NCBI GenBank assembly: GCA_038256935.1
Contig: JBBSJV010000010.1
Location: forward strand, 1 to 23,145
Direction: 5' to 3'
DNA length: 23,145 nt
Origin: JBBSJV01 sp038256935
GTDB lineage: Bacteria > Patescibacteriota > JACMRA01
Part shown: one piece after another, positions 6,717 to 14,934 of the stretch
Layout: each line of letters starts with the position of its first letter
Numbering within the stretch: the first letter of the stretch is position 1
Translations under genes and position numbers: made by a program
Notes under the pieces: generated by a model
Told to the model about the DNA's origin: nothing
Database searches by the model: none
Seen by the model: the letters and a program-made list of their open reading frames with translations, nothing else

Positions 6717-8498
6717 ATGAACCTCGAGCAATGGAGCGAAGAAAAAGACTGGGAAAAAGTTATGGATAATCCACTATCTAATGATATTGAGTTGGATGAA
6801 AATGGTGATTATAAACTGCATGATAGCGAGACTGAAGAGGTAGAATTTAAAACTGGAGCAGAGGTTTTATTACAAAATCTGATAAACAATGATATCACCA
6901 ATCTTGTCACAACTATTGCAGGTGATAAGATGACAGTTTTAAAGGGCCTTGCAGAATATAGAGAAATAAAACTTACTTACACATCAACAGTGCAAGGATC
7001 AATAAATACAGCCATTGCTTACCAAAAGGCAACAGACAAATTAATGGCAGTAGCTATCAGAAACCCTTTTGAGATAAGTAAATCAGCTTTGAGTTTAAGT
7101 GAAGCTAAAGCAATCGGTAACCCATTATTATTAATTAATAATCAATTACCTCTTTATCAACTGCAAAATAAGGATATTCTTAATCCGGATCTAACCTTTA
7201 ATCTAAAACCTACTTTTAAAGACTTTCAGCGACCAATACTTGCTGATCACGTGGCTGAATCTATTAATTATCTAATCAAATCGTCCAGGGAAGAAGCAAA
7301 AAGGCCTGTAATTATTGATTTTCCAAGTGATGTGCAGCTTCACTTTACTAATCGCATAAAACCACAGCCAGAGTCAATCTCTAGCCAGCAAAAGATAAAT
7401 CACTCTAACCAAATTACCCATTCCATCTATCTTAAAGAAACTGAAAAGTTAGTTCGCTTACTCAAATCAAGCAATAGACCTGTAATTATAATAGGAGCCG
7501 GATTTGATCAAAGAAATTTAAGTAAAAAACTAGATAATTTGATCAAAGAAATACAAATACCTCTAGTCTGTTCAGTGCATGCAAGCTCTACTGTTTTATC
7601 AAATAACCCTTTTTATCTAGGATTAGTTGGTGATAAAGGTCATCCACAGGCTCGCATTGCATTACAAAAATCAGATCTTATCTTGGCTTTAGAAACAACA
7701 GGAGATAATATAGTTACCCAAGAACTATTAGATCTAAAACATACCCCCACAATAGTACAAGTGCAATCTACTGGAAATAGATTTTATAAAAATATACCCC
7801 TTACACTAAATATTACTGGCAGTACTAAAGAACTTTTCATTGACTTGCATAATAGTTTTGAAGGATTTATACACAGCCACAAAAATCCTTGGTTTCAGTT
7901 TTTGGATTTAGAAAAAATAAAGTATAACAAAAGTTGCAATCAGATTTATAATTATGGATATAACGATGATAAAGCGATAATCTTTGCTAAAGTCATTAGT
8001 GATCTTAGTAATCTGACTCAGGGTAGTGATAATATAGTGGCTGATATGGACGAGCAAAACCCTGTTATTTCAAGGTTTTATAAATTTGCAAAACATAACA
8101 GTTTCTTTGATAGTCTTAGTCAAAGTGGGCATGGTATTGCCACAAGTATCGGTGTAAAAACAGCTAGAAATGATACTGAAGTATGGTGCATTTGTAGCCA
8201 GAAAAACCTACATTCAAACCTTCAAGAGTTAGTTAGTCTGGAGAAAAATGATTTAAAGATAAATATCATAGTAATAAACTCCAATACTCAAAGTCTATTG
8301 GGGGGGCTCAAAAATATTTTTAGTCCAAATAGTTATAAACTTGAATCCAACGATTTTTTTGATTTAACAAATATTTCAAAAGCTTATGGCCTTGAATACA
8401 AAATTATTTCAAAGGTGGAAAATGTATTACCGGCTCTTACTTGGCAGCAGAGTATGAGAAAATCAAGTATTCTGGAATTTGTTTGCGATGTTAGTTAA
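6717..8498 (+). CDS. Acetolactate-synthase-fold protein lacking ThDP catalytic motifs (probable pseudoenzyme)
   Basis: The 593 residues follow the three-domain plan of acetolactate synthase and its relatives. There is a PYR-like domain (about 47-210), a central domain (about 240-385, with RPVIIIGAGFDQ), and a PP-like domain (about 415-593). An acidic 45-residue N-terminal extension precedes them. Key sites are gone. The RHEQGA loop with the catalytic glutamate aligns to STVQGS (90-95), putting Val92 at the Glu position. The SGPGATN loop aligns to RNPFEIS. The GDG of the ThDP/Mg motif aligns to SQK (494-496), anchored by the conserved NLQEL that follows. The frame is intact over 593 codons, so it is not a decaying gene. 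I infer a non-catalytic or repurposed protein. No small subunit or ilv gene is nearby. Confidence 0.75.
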   Translation: MNLEQWSEEKDWEKVMDNPLSNDIELDENGDYKLHDSETEEVEFKTGAEVLLQNLINNDITNLVTTIAGDKMTVLKGLAEYREIKLTYTSTVQGSINTAIAYQKATDKLMAVAIRNPFEISKSALSLSEAKAIGNPLLLINNQLPLYQLQNKDILNPDLTFNLKPTFKDFQRPILADHVAESINYLIKSSREEAKRPVIIDFPSDVQLHFTNRIKPQPESISSQQKINHSNQITHSIYLKETEKLVRLLKSSNRPVIIIGAGFDQRNLSKKLDNLIKEIQIPLVCSVHASSTVLSNNPFYLGLVGDKGHPQARIALQKSDLILALETTGDNIVTQELLDLKHTPTIVQVQSTGNRFYKNIPLTLNITGSTKELFIDLHNSFEGFIHSHKNPWFQFLDLEKIKYNKSCNQIYNYGYNDDKAIIFAKVISDLSNLTQGSDNIVADMDEQNPVISRFYKFAKHNSFFDSLSQSGHGIATSIGVKTARNDTEVWCICSQKNLHSNLQELVSLEKNDLKINIIVINSNTQSLLGGLKNIFSPNSYKLESNDFFDLTNISKAYGLEYKIISKVENVLPALTWQQSMRKSSILEFVCDVS

Positions 8499-8577
8499 TA
8501 CTTAATAACTGGTATTAATTATAGATACGGCTTTACATCTAAGTTAAAATGATTGTTGATTAACAAATTCTAAAGTT

Positions 8578-9327
8578 ATGGCTAATTTGAAAAAAACGAT
8601 TCTTGTAAGTTCTCAATACTCAGAGACTCAAAAAGGCACGGGTTTGTTTTCTTCATATTCTGATTTATCTTGGTTTTTGTACAAGCAAGGATTTCAAGCA
8701 ATTGCTAATTTTTTACACCCTGATATTGATGGTGGAACTTGCCAAAGTATTGCCAGTGATTATTTAGAGGGAGTAAAGGGCTTGATTTTATTAGGCGGTG
8801 CTGATATTGACCCGGATCTATATGGAGAAGCTAATTATTTTAGTCATAGCGTCTTGCCTTTTCGAGATCAAATGGAAATGATGTTGATAAAGATAGCAAT
8901 AGAAAAAAAGATTCCGATTTTAGCCATTTGCAGGGGATTCCAACTGATCAATATATATTTTGAAGGGTCCTTGCATCAAGAGCTGGGAGAAAGGTACCAA
9001 AAACATGATTTTGATCATAATGGAGACAGCAGTATTGCCCCAAGTTTCGTCAAAAAAACCTTGCATCACAAAATCCATTTAGAAGCTGGTGGGATCTTGA
9101 AAAATTGGTACAATACTGATACTTTGATGGTAAATTCATTTCATCACCAAGGAGTCAAAACCTTAGGTAAGAATCTAACTATAGAGGCAACTTCAAGCGA
9201 TGGCTTAATTGAAGCTTTTAGTCACAGAGAATACAAAATTTTAGGAGTTCAGTGGCATCCAGAGGGCAATTTAAACATTCCTGATTTTAAAAATCTATTT
9301 ATCAACTGGCTTCAAACCCTATCATAA
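8578..9327 (+). CDS. Class I glutamine amidotransferase-like hydrolase (peptidase C26, PuuD-like)
   Basis: This 249-residue protein belongs to the gamma-glutamyl hydrolase / gamma-Glu-GABA hydrolase family, which cleaves gamma-glutamyl amides with a Cys-His-Glu triad. The nucleophile is Cys118 in LAICRGFQLIN. His227 and Glu229 lie in GVQWHPEG, and LILLGGADIDPDLYGE is the typical oxyanion-side loop. Length is normal for the family and all catalytic residues are present. No polyamine or folate gene is adjacent, so the natural substrate cannot be named. It follows the ThDP-fold gene by 79 bp. No Shine-Dalgarno sequence precedes the ATG. Confidence 0.85.
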   Translation: MANLKKTILVSSQYSETQKGTGLFSSYSDLSWFLYKQGFQAIANFLHPDIDGGTCQSIASDYLEGVKGLILLGGADIDPDLYGEANYFSHSVLPFRDQMEMMLIKIAIEKKIPILAICRGFQLINIYFEGSLHQELGERYQKHDFDHNGDSSIAPSFVKKTLHHKIHLEAGGILKNWYNTDTLMVNSFHHQGVKTLGKNLTIEATSSDGLIEAFSHREYKILGVQWHPEGNLNIPDFKNLFINWLQTLS

Positions 9328-9403
9328 ATAGAGGTACACTAAACGTTGCTTGAGACAGAGGGGCCATTACATTGACTAAAATTTAAAATCTGCCAAAGTA
9401 ATT

Positions 9404-10195
9404 ATGTCTATGTCAAAAAAACCAATTTGGATAATCTCAGTAGTTGCAGTGGTAATTATCTTGAGTGGTATTTTTATATTTGTTGGAGTATCAAATGGAG
9501 TTTTTATATCCGAAGATAACTCAAGTAGAAGCTCGATCGATACCGATGAAGTTGTAGATTTTGAAAGCTGCGTAAAAGTTGTCGGGCAAGTCCAAGAATC
9601 ATATCCCAGAAGATGTGTTTGGTTAAATGAAACTTTTGTAGAAAAAATTGACCCCAGTTTAGAGCCAGTTGGTGGTAGTGGTGATAGTTCAAGTAGTCAA
9701 AGAACTATGAAAATTGATGTGTATTTTACCTCTCAAGACTTATTAGAAGAAAATTGTGGAGCTACAGCTAAAGTAACTAGAGATGTTCCATTTAGTTCAT
9801 CAGTGGCTAGGGTGAGTTTACAAGAGTTATTCAAAGGTCCTCAACCTAGTGAAGGAGGTCAGCTTATCGGTAGCTTTGAAGGCATGCAAGAAGGTTTTAA
9901 AGATATCAAGTTAGATAGCGATGGAACTTTGACAATTGATTTTAATAATACAGTTTTGGACACCAGCAAATCTTATTATCTAGGCAATTACGGTAGTAGC
10001 TGTGGTAGTGGAAGTTGGCAACAAATTTATCAAACCATGAAACAATTCCCAAATGTTAAATACGTTGTTTTCAGTGTTGAAGGGGATGAAAGGAAGTGGG
10101 CAGATATGATAAGTATGATGGGTTGTCCTGTAAATGAAAGTGATTTTTCTAATCAAGAGCAATTTATCCAAAGCAATAAACAATGTGGGGATTAG
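9404..10195 (+). CDS. Membrane-anchored GerMN-domain surface protein
   Basis: The 263-residue product starts with a signal-anchor helix (about 8-30, IWIISVVAVVIILSGIFIFVGV). A short Cys motif follows (about 53-77, FESCVKVVGQVQESYPRRC), of the 'esyPrqC' type common in candidate-phylum surface proteins. A GerMN-like domain comes next (about 100-245). It opens with KIDVYFTS, has RVSLQELFKGP and LDSDGTLTIDFN, and ends near the conserved region before MMGCP. GerMN is a small extracytoplasmic domain known from spore germination protein GerM and many non-sporulating bacteria; its role here is probably envelope-related. ATGs exist at 9404 and 9410. The stop codon is immediately adjacent to the stop of the convergent gene at 10196. 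Confidence 0.7.
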   Translation: MSMSKKPIWIISVVAVVIILSGIFIFVGVSNGVFISEDNSSRSSIDTDEVVDFESCVKVVGQVQESYPRRCVWLNETFVEKIDPSLEPVGGSGDSSSSQRTMKIDVYFTSQDLLEENCGATAKVTRDVPFSSSVARVSLQELFKGPQPSEGGQLIGSFEGMQEGFKDIKLDSDGTLTIDFNNTVLDTSKSYYLGNYGSSCGSGSWQQIYQTMKQFPNVKYVVFSVEGDERKWADMISMMGCPVNESDFSNQEQFIQSNKQCGD

Positions 10196-10981
10196 TTAGA
10201 TCACGAAATGACCAGTGTCTGCGTATCTAAACAAGTTTAAGTGATTTAAAAATAGCTCAAAGTCGATTTTATTTTTGGAATAATCTTTAATTTGGTCTTT
10301 AATCTGTGTACTAAAGACTTGTCGATCAAATACACTGCTGCCAATTCTGAGTTGTAGATAGGGGGTCTGCAATAGAGACTCTTGTGATGGCTTTGATTTG
10401 AGATTTAGTAGTTTTGCAAGTCCTGAATTCTTGGAAAAAAGTATTTCTGGATTCAAATCCTGTCCTGTTTTTTCAGATAATACCTTTGCTACTTCTGATT
10501 TATTGATGAAGGGAAAAGTCGAACCCTCTTTAGATGTAGAATCAAATCTAGAAGTATGAATAATTGTTGTTAATCCTTCTATTTGCAGTATTTCAGATAT
10601 GCAATCTAACTCTATACCACTTAAGGGTTTACCAAACATTACATCATCAACAACTACACCATCTAAATCCAAGGATAACTCAGCGTAGCCAACGAAATCT
10701 TCTGGTATCATCTTTGCAATACTTTCTGGTGTGATTTGACTAGTACTTAATACTTGTATGTTTGCTTCTAGTAGTTTATCAATTGCTAAAATCTGATTTG
10801 GATTAAAACAGGCTAATTTATGACAAGTTATCATAATATCGCCGATCATCCTAGCTTTATTTAACTTGGCAATTTCTAATCTAATCAATTCTAAATCCAG
10901 ATCAAGGCTTAACTTATAATTCAAAACTTTAATAACTTTTTCATGCCAAGTGGGACTTGCTTCAACATGTACTCCAACCAT
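10196..10981 (-). CDS. Hypothetical protein with a DxDGxxxD motif
   Basis: This 261-residue protein is not securely recognised. The centre reads LSLDLDGVVVDD followed by GKPLSGIELDCISEIL and TTIIHTSR. Two readings are possible. It may be a degenerate relative of the arginase/agmatinase (ureohydrolase) C-terminal half, where SxDxDxxD is followed by a GxPxxGGLxxxE segment. Alternatively it may be HAD-like, with DxDGxxxD as motif I and HTSR as motif II. Neither fits fully: the ureohydrolase GGDHS and DAHxD motifs and the HAD motif IV are not visible. No membrane segment is present. The ATG directly follows the T-tract of a possible terminator of tgt. Confidence 0.45.
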   Translation of the reverse strand: MVGVHVEASPTWHEKVIKVLNYKLSLDLDLELIRLEIAKLNKARMIGDIMITCHKLACFNPNQILAIDKLLEANIQVLSTSQITPESIAKMIPEDFVGYAELSLDLDGVVVDDVMFGKPLSGIELDCISEILQIEGLTTIIHTSRFDSTSKEGSTFPFINKSEVAKVLSEKTGQDLNPEILFSKNSGLAKLLNLKSKPSQESLLQTPYLQLRIGSSVFDRQVFSTQIKDQIKDYSKNKIDFELFLNHLNLFRYADTGHFVI

Positions 10982-11010
10982 AAGAATAAAAACAATTACG
11001 AATAATTGTT
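10982..11010 (-). terminator. Possible intrinsic terminator of tgt
   Basis: On the minus strand an 8-bp perfect stem (AACAATTA / TAATTGTT, 11010-10991) closes a TTCG loop and is followed by a short T-rich run that ends at the next gene's ATG. The stem is very AT-rich, so termination may be weak. It could instead be an operator or start-site hairpin for the downstream gene. Confidence 0.4.
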
Positions 11011-11035
11011 CAGATATTGTAAATACCTGCTTGAT

Positions 11036-12388
11036 TTAAAGGGTACCAGAAGCAATTTTAGACCTTAATTCACTCATTAATTCGTAGTAGAATTCTAGAT
11101 TTTGTAAGGTTGCAAGTCGCAGTGCAAGGGGGTCATTGACTTTGAATAAATGCCTAAGATAAGCCCTAGAATATTCTCTCAGCTCTACTAGCTTGGAATC
11201 TTTATTGATGGGTTGAAAATCTTTTGCAAAAGCTGCTGATTTAATTTGTACCGTCTCGTATTCTAATCTATTAGCATCCTTCCAAAATAAGATTGAGCCG
11301 TGGCGAGCGTTGCGGGTAGGGTAGACACAGTCAAAAAGATCAATACCACGTTTGACCATCTCGATAATGTCTTTTGGGGTCCCTACTCCTAGTAAATGCC
11401 TTGGTTTATGATTTTCTAGTAGCTCTGTTTGAGCTAAGACCTGTGAGTACATCATCTCTTCAGGTTCACCGCCATTTGCTACCCCACCAACAGAATATCC
11501 AGGAAAATCAAGCTCCATAGTCAGTAGTGCTGATTCTCGTCTAAGATCGGTAAACTGAGCTCCTTGGGGAATACCAAAAAGCAGTCTTTCATGTTGGTCT
11601 TGATTTGGATTTTGAAATGATTCAGTTTGGTTATTAGCCAATTCTTGCATAATTTGAGCAGTTTCAGCTTCTAAATTGTATTCTAAAGATTCAAAGTCAG
11701 TTACAAACTGGTTTTCTTCTAAGAACTTTCTATAAGCTTCTCTGTCTTTGTAGCTGCGACGGCTTTTGGGCTCAAGCTTAGAATTTAAATCACTGAAGCT
11801 AGATTGATGCTGCTCTAATTGTCTTAAAACTTCAATATCTATAGGAGATTGTTTAAATTTATCAAAGGCTACTTTACAGCGTTGAGCCCACCTGCGAGTT
11901 CTCTGCATAGCTGCTTTTGCCTGGTTGTAGCTAACTTCAGCTTCCAAACACTCATCCAAAACCAAAGCAATATCAGAGCCAAGTACAGTCTGGATACCCA
12001 TTGATATTTCAGGACTGAGAAAATGTTTGCTACCCTTTAAAGTATCTTGAAAAAACACCCCTTCTTCAGTAAAGCGTCGAAATTTGGATAAACTAAAAGC
12101 TTGAAAACCTCCACTATCTGTAAGGATCGGTTTATTCCAGTTATTAAACCCATGAAGGCCTCCAGCACCTTGGATCACTTCCAAACCAGGCCTTAACCAC
12201 AGATGATAAGTATTGCCAAGGATTATAGAGCTATCAAGTTTTCCTAAATCCCAAACAGTCAGACCTTTGACAGTACCAAGTGTGCCGATAGTCATAAAAT
12301 AAGGGGTAGGAATATCCCCGCGGCTTAAATGTAAAACCCCACTGCGAGCCAAGGACTGAGTAGACCTGTGGTTAATATCAAATTGCAT
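11036..12388 (-). CDS. tgt: Queuine/preQ1 tRNA-ribosyltransferase without zinc cysteines
   Basis: Tgt swaps the wobble guanine of GUN-anticodon tRNAs for preQ1 or queuine. The active site is intact: TDSGGFQ (Asp91), LDEC (Asp145), GIPQG, and the nucleophile Asp353 in FDCVYPTRNARHG. Three features are unusual. First, the usual Cys-x-Cys-x2-Cys before YSRAYLrHL is replaced by S-K-L-V-E-L (398-403); only the His ligand (His413) remains. Second, about 85 extra residues (about 180-266) sit between CKVAF and LFGIPQG, making 450 residues instead of about 375. Third, the base-recognition loop reads GGVANGGEP, one residue longer than the bacterial GGLxVGEP. No queuosine synthesis genes are nearby, so the base may be scavenged. 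Confidence 0.9.
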   Translation of the reverse strand: MQFDINHRSTQSLARSGVLHLSRGDIPTPYFMTIGTLGTVKGLTVWDLGKLDSSIILGNTYHLWLRPGLEVIQGAGGLHGFNNWNKPILTDSGGFQAFSLSKFRRFTEEGVFFQDTLKGSKHFLSPEISMGIQTVLGSDIALVLDECLEAEVSYNQAKAAMQRTRRWAQRCKVAFDKFKQSPIDIEVLRQLEQHQSSFSDLNSKLEPKSRRSYKDREAYRKFLEENQFVTDFESLEYNLEAETAQIMQELANNQTESFQNPNQDQHERLLFGIPQGAQFTDLRRESALLTMELDFPGYSVGGVANGGEPEEMMYSQVLAQTELLENHKPRHLLGVGTPKDIIEMVKRGIDLFDCVYPTRNARHGSILFWKDANRLEYETVQIKSAAFAKDFQPINKDSKLVELREYSRAYLRHLFKVNDPLALRLATLQNLEFYYELMSELRSKIASGTL

Positions 12389-12436
12389 TATCTATAGCAA
12401 AGACGCGATTTTAGTTTTGGGCAAGAGTCTAGGTTG

Positions 12437-12619
12437 CTAGTTGTTTTGACTTAGTTGTTTTGTCTTATCTATAAAATACGGATTAAGCTTCTGTTGCTTC
12501 TTTAACTTAACATCAAATAATTCGCAAAACTTTTCCAAAGTAAGTATTTCAATACAAGTTAGTTCTTTTTGTTTATGCAAGCTGCCCAAAAGGTTTTGTA
12601 AATAACTTGGTTGTCTTTT
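12437..12619 (-). pseudogene. 60-codon open frame in phase with the upstream small gene
   Basis: Following the TAA of the 75-residue gene (12626-12853) in the same frame come ATC, TGA, and then 60 uninterrupted codons. They encode a coding-like peptide (SYLQNLLGSLHKQKEL, LTLEKFCELFDVKLKK) ending in TAG. There is no ATG or GTG, only internal TTG codons. It may be the decayed 3' half of a longer gene, a readthrough product, or chance. No family is recognised. Confidence 0.3.
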
Positions 12620-12625
12620 TCAGAT

Positions 12626-12853
12626 TTAACTAAATCTGATTTTTCTTTCAACTTCAATATTAAAATCTTTTTCTATTTGTGACTCAATAGCATTTAATGA
12701 TGATTCTTTGTCAGAATCTAAGAAATCACCTTGACACAATACTCTTTTATCTGGTGATTTTACTATGAAAGATATAGTATATGCTCCTCTTAATTCAATA
12801 CTGTAGCCCATGTATATTAGGGTTTCGTTTTTTACGCTTGTTTCTTTGGACAC
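12626..12853 (-). CDS. Small hypothetical protein, GTG start
   Basis: This 75-residue acidic, soluble protein is not recognised. Its sequence alternates strand-like segments (ETLIYMGYSIELRGAYTISFIVKSPDKRVLCQGDFL) with a C-terminal helix (SLNAIESQIEKDF), which suggests a small alpha/beta domain. The start is GTG at 12853, preceded by a promoter (TTGACT, 16 bp, TATTAT) and about 25 nt of leader without a Shine-Dalgarno sequence. The same frame stays open for 60 further codons beyond two stops, so this could be the 5' part of a broken longer gene. It lies in the spacer between the helicase-nuclease and tgt. Confidence 0.5.
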   Translation of the reverse strand: MSKETSVKNETLIYMGYSIELRGAYTISFIVKSPDKRVLCQGDFLDSDKESSLNAIESQIEKDFNIEVERKIRFS

Positions 12854-12883
12854 TTGATTGTAGTAAAGTTAAATTAATTCTAA

Positions 12884-12911
12884 ATAATATATATCTAACT
12901 GTTACAGTCAA
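12884..12911 (-). promoter_or_regulatory. Promoter of the small gene at 12626-12853
   Basis: On the minus strand TTGACT (12911-12906) and TATTAT (12889-12884) are 16 bp apart, which predicts a start near 12877. It lies downstream of the helicase-nuclease stop, so the small gene can be expressed independently. Confidence 0.45.
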
Positions 12912-12974
12912 AAGCTCAAAGTGATTAAGTGTTCAAATAACAAATACTATTATAAAAAATTAAATGTTAAACAG

Positions 12975-14933
12975 TTAAAAATCCAAATTCACAATCCTAC
13001 TATAAACTTCTTGCACCTTGACTTTAAATTCCTCCAGCTCCCGCTCGTTTATCTCCCATTCAAGCACTATTTGATCTGGCTTTGCGTGGACGAATTCCAA
13101 TACTCCGGTATCTACTTTAAATCCACTGTAAGTTCTTGAATTTTCAACTAATAACTTATAAAACATCAACTGGTTTTTCATCTTTTGGGCTTTTTTCTTT
13201 TCATTTTGGCTGCCTTTATCCAGACTTGTCAGGGCTTTTCCAGTTTTGTAATCCACAACATTTATAAGTTTACTGATTAAATTTTTTTCCAATCTATCGA
13301 TTTTTCCTTTGATTTTGGCTTCTCCTATAGTTACATTTTCGTGGGCAAAGTCTTTTTCTGTCTCCATCAGCTTATCCAAAAATTGTCCTTTGGCCTCTAT
13401 AAAGGTCTTCAAATTAGGCCTAGCTCTGTTTTCCAAGTAGTCTAAATAAATATTTTCAGGCGGGTGCTGCTTTTCCCAGGCCTTCTCAAACCATTTCATA
13501 AGCACTTCAAAATTTGCGTGTTCCCCAGTATTTAGGTAATGGCAGTGAAAAGCACTCAAGGCTTCATGAATGGCTGTTCCATAAGTTGCTGAATTTGATT
13601 TGGCTTGAGGAAAGTTTAGCAAATGTCTTTCGATAAAGGCAAGGGGGCCACCATCTTCATCATCTACAAAGGTGTTGTAGTGAGTCACACTTAGTTTGTA
13701 GTTTTCCACAAGTGGGGAAAGCAGGTCTTTGAGATCAGTGCTTATCATGAAAGTGCTTTCTTGGTTGTTGATAGTCTCTAGGCTGTTTATAGCATCTATT
13801 TCTGTAGTCTTTACCTCAGTCCAATCCATTGCAAGATCTAGTGGAACAGTGGTTTTACCGTCCTCTTTTTCGCTATAACTAGATACATACAAAAAATCTC
13901 TAGCCCTTGTCATAGCCACATAGATGAGTCTCATATGATCGTCTCTGTTTTCTGATTCAGCTCCTAGATTTAGGTATTTTGGCAGGCTTAGAACTGATCC
14001 TCTTTTTTTGGGTAACCAGCAGTCTTGGATAAAATTAATCACAAATACATGCTCGTATTCTAATCCCTTTACTTTATGTACACTCATCAGATTAACAGCT
14101 GTATCAGTGCGATTAAGTGGGTTGTTGTTAACAATTGCCTGATTGTTGGCCTGATAAAAATTAACTAATTCTAAAATCTGAGCTAGATCTGGAGAAGCTT
14201 GGGAAGTGTTTTGACTCCTAATTGTCTGATAAAGTACTCGTAGATCAGTTAGAAATGTTAGGTATTTGGGGCTGTATTTTGCCCCGTTTTTATCTGTTTG
14301 GAAATAATAGTTTTTAAGCTGGCTTTTGAACTCGGTTTTTAGATCAATCTCAGTCGTGTCAGGATTTTGGGGTTCTACTTCACTATAATTATCTTCATCG
14401 ACGTATAGCTCAGTATTGGTGCCAATTATATAGTCTAGCACCATCTCCCCTGGATACAAACTATACTTTTGACTCAGCTCTAGAAGCCAAATAAAAATTT
14501 CTTTCACGTCCTCAAAATCAGACTCTAAAATACATTGACTCCAGCTAATTTTAGGATCTTTTGCCTGTATGGCTAGTTTCCAGATCACAACTGTATCAAT
14601 ACCAAAACTGGGATGAGCTAATATCTTTGGAAGAAGGCTTTCAGAGTATAATTGATCAGCGTTATAATAAGCTACAAACTGCGCAATTGTCAGGACTATT
14701 TTAATGATTTCGCTATCCAAGACATTGCTTCTTTTCTCGTAGTATATTGGAATGTTTTGATTTTGCAGAAATGGTACTAGGTCTTTGAGTAAAGCGTGTT
14801 TTGGGGCAATAATACAGATCTGAGATGGGTGAGTTCCCTCATTTATCAAGTCTTTAATTTGTTTAGAAACACCAGCTAGCTCGCTAAGCCTGTTAGGGTA
14901 CAAATTACACTGGATTGGATTTGTTTGAAGCAT
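12975..14933 (-). CDS. UvrD-type helicase C-terminal half with PD-(D/E)XK nuclease
   Basis: The 652 residues contain only the second half of an SF1A helicase plus a nuclease domain. Motif V is NLMSVHKVKGLEYEHV (281-296), motif VI is RLIYVAMTRARD (335-346), and no Walker A is present. The C-terminal RecB/AddB-type nuclease has YGTAIHEAL (His456), GKIDRLE (Asp546), VVDYKTGK (Asp561 and Lys563) and a following Gln588 in NQLMFYKLL, so the catalytic set looks complete. Iron-sulphur cysteines are not apparent. Its ATG lies one base after the TAA of the N-terminal half (TAA-C-ATG). The two together make a normal-looking helicase-nuclease of about 1,100 residues for recombinational repair or end processing. 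The split may be a frameshift, a sequencing error or a real two-chain arrangement. Confidence 0.85.
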   Translation of the reverse strand: MLQTNPIQCNLYPNRLSELAGVSKQIKDLINEGTHPSQICIIAPKHALLKDLVPFLQNQNIPIYYEKRSNVLDSEIIKIVLTIAQFVAYYNADQLYSESLLPKILAHPSFGIDTVVIWKLAIQAKDPKISWSQCILESDFEDVKEIFIWLLELSQKYSLYPGEMVLDYIIGTNTELYVDEDNYSEVEPQNPDTTEIDLKTEFKSQLKNYYFQTDKNGAKYSPKYLTFLTDLRVLYQTIRSQNTSQASPDLAQILELVNFYQANNQAIVNNNPLNRTDTAVNLMSVHKVKGLEYEHVFVINFIQDCWLPKKRGSVLSLPKYLNLGAESENRDDHMRLIYVAMTRARDFLYVSSYSEKEDGKTTVPLDLAMDWTEVKTTEIDAINSLETINNQESTFMISTDLKDLLSPLVENYKLSVTHYNTFVDDEDGGPLAFIERHLLNFPQAKSNSATYGTAIHEALSAFHCHYLNTGEHANFEVLMKWFEKAWEKQHPPENIYLDYLENRARPNLKTFIEAKGQFLDKLMETEKDFAHENVTIGEAKIKGKIDRLEKNLISKLINVVDYKTGKALTSLDKGSQNEKKKAQKMKNQLMFYKLLVENSRTYSGFKVDTGVLEFVHAKPDQIVLEWEINERELEEFKVKVQEVYSRIVNLDF

Positions 14934-14934
14934 G

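Noticed and set aside
6717..8498. Functional acetolactate synthase (ilvB)
   Set aside because: The catalytic Glu loop and the GDG cofactor motif are both missing, and no regulatory subunit or other ilv gene is adjacent.
12921..13139. Plus-strand 72-codon frame at the end of the helicase-nuclease gene
   Set aside because: Its 3' part is antisense to conserved nuclease-gene coding sequence and its 5' part lies in the promoter region of the small minus-strand gene; it has no homology.
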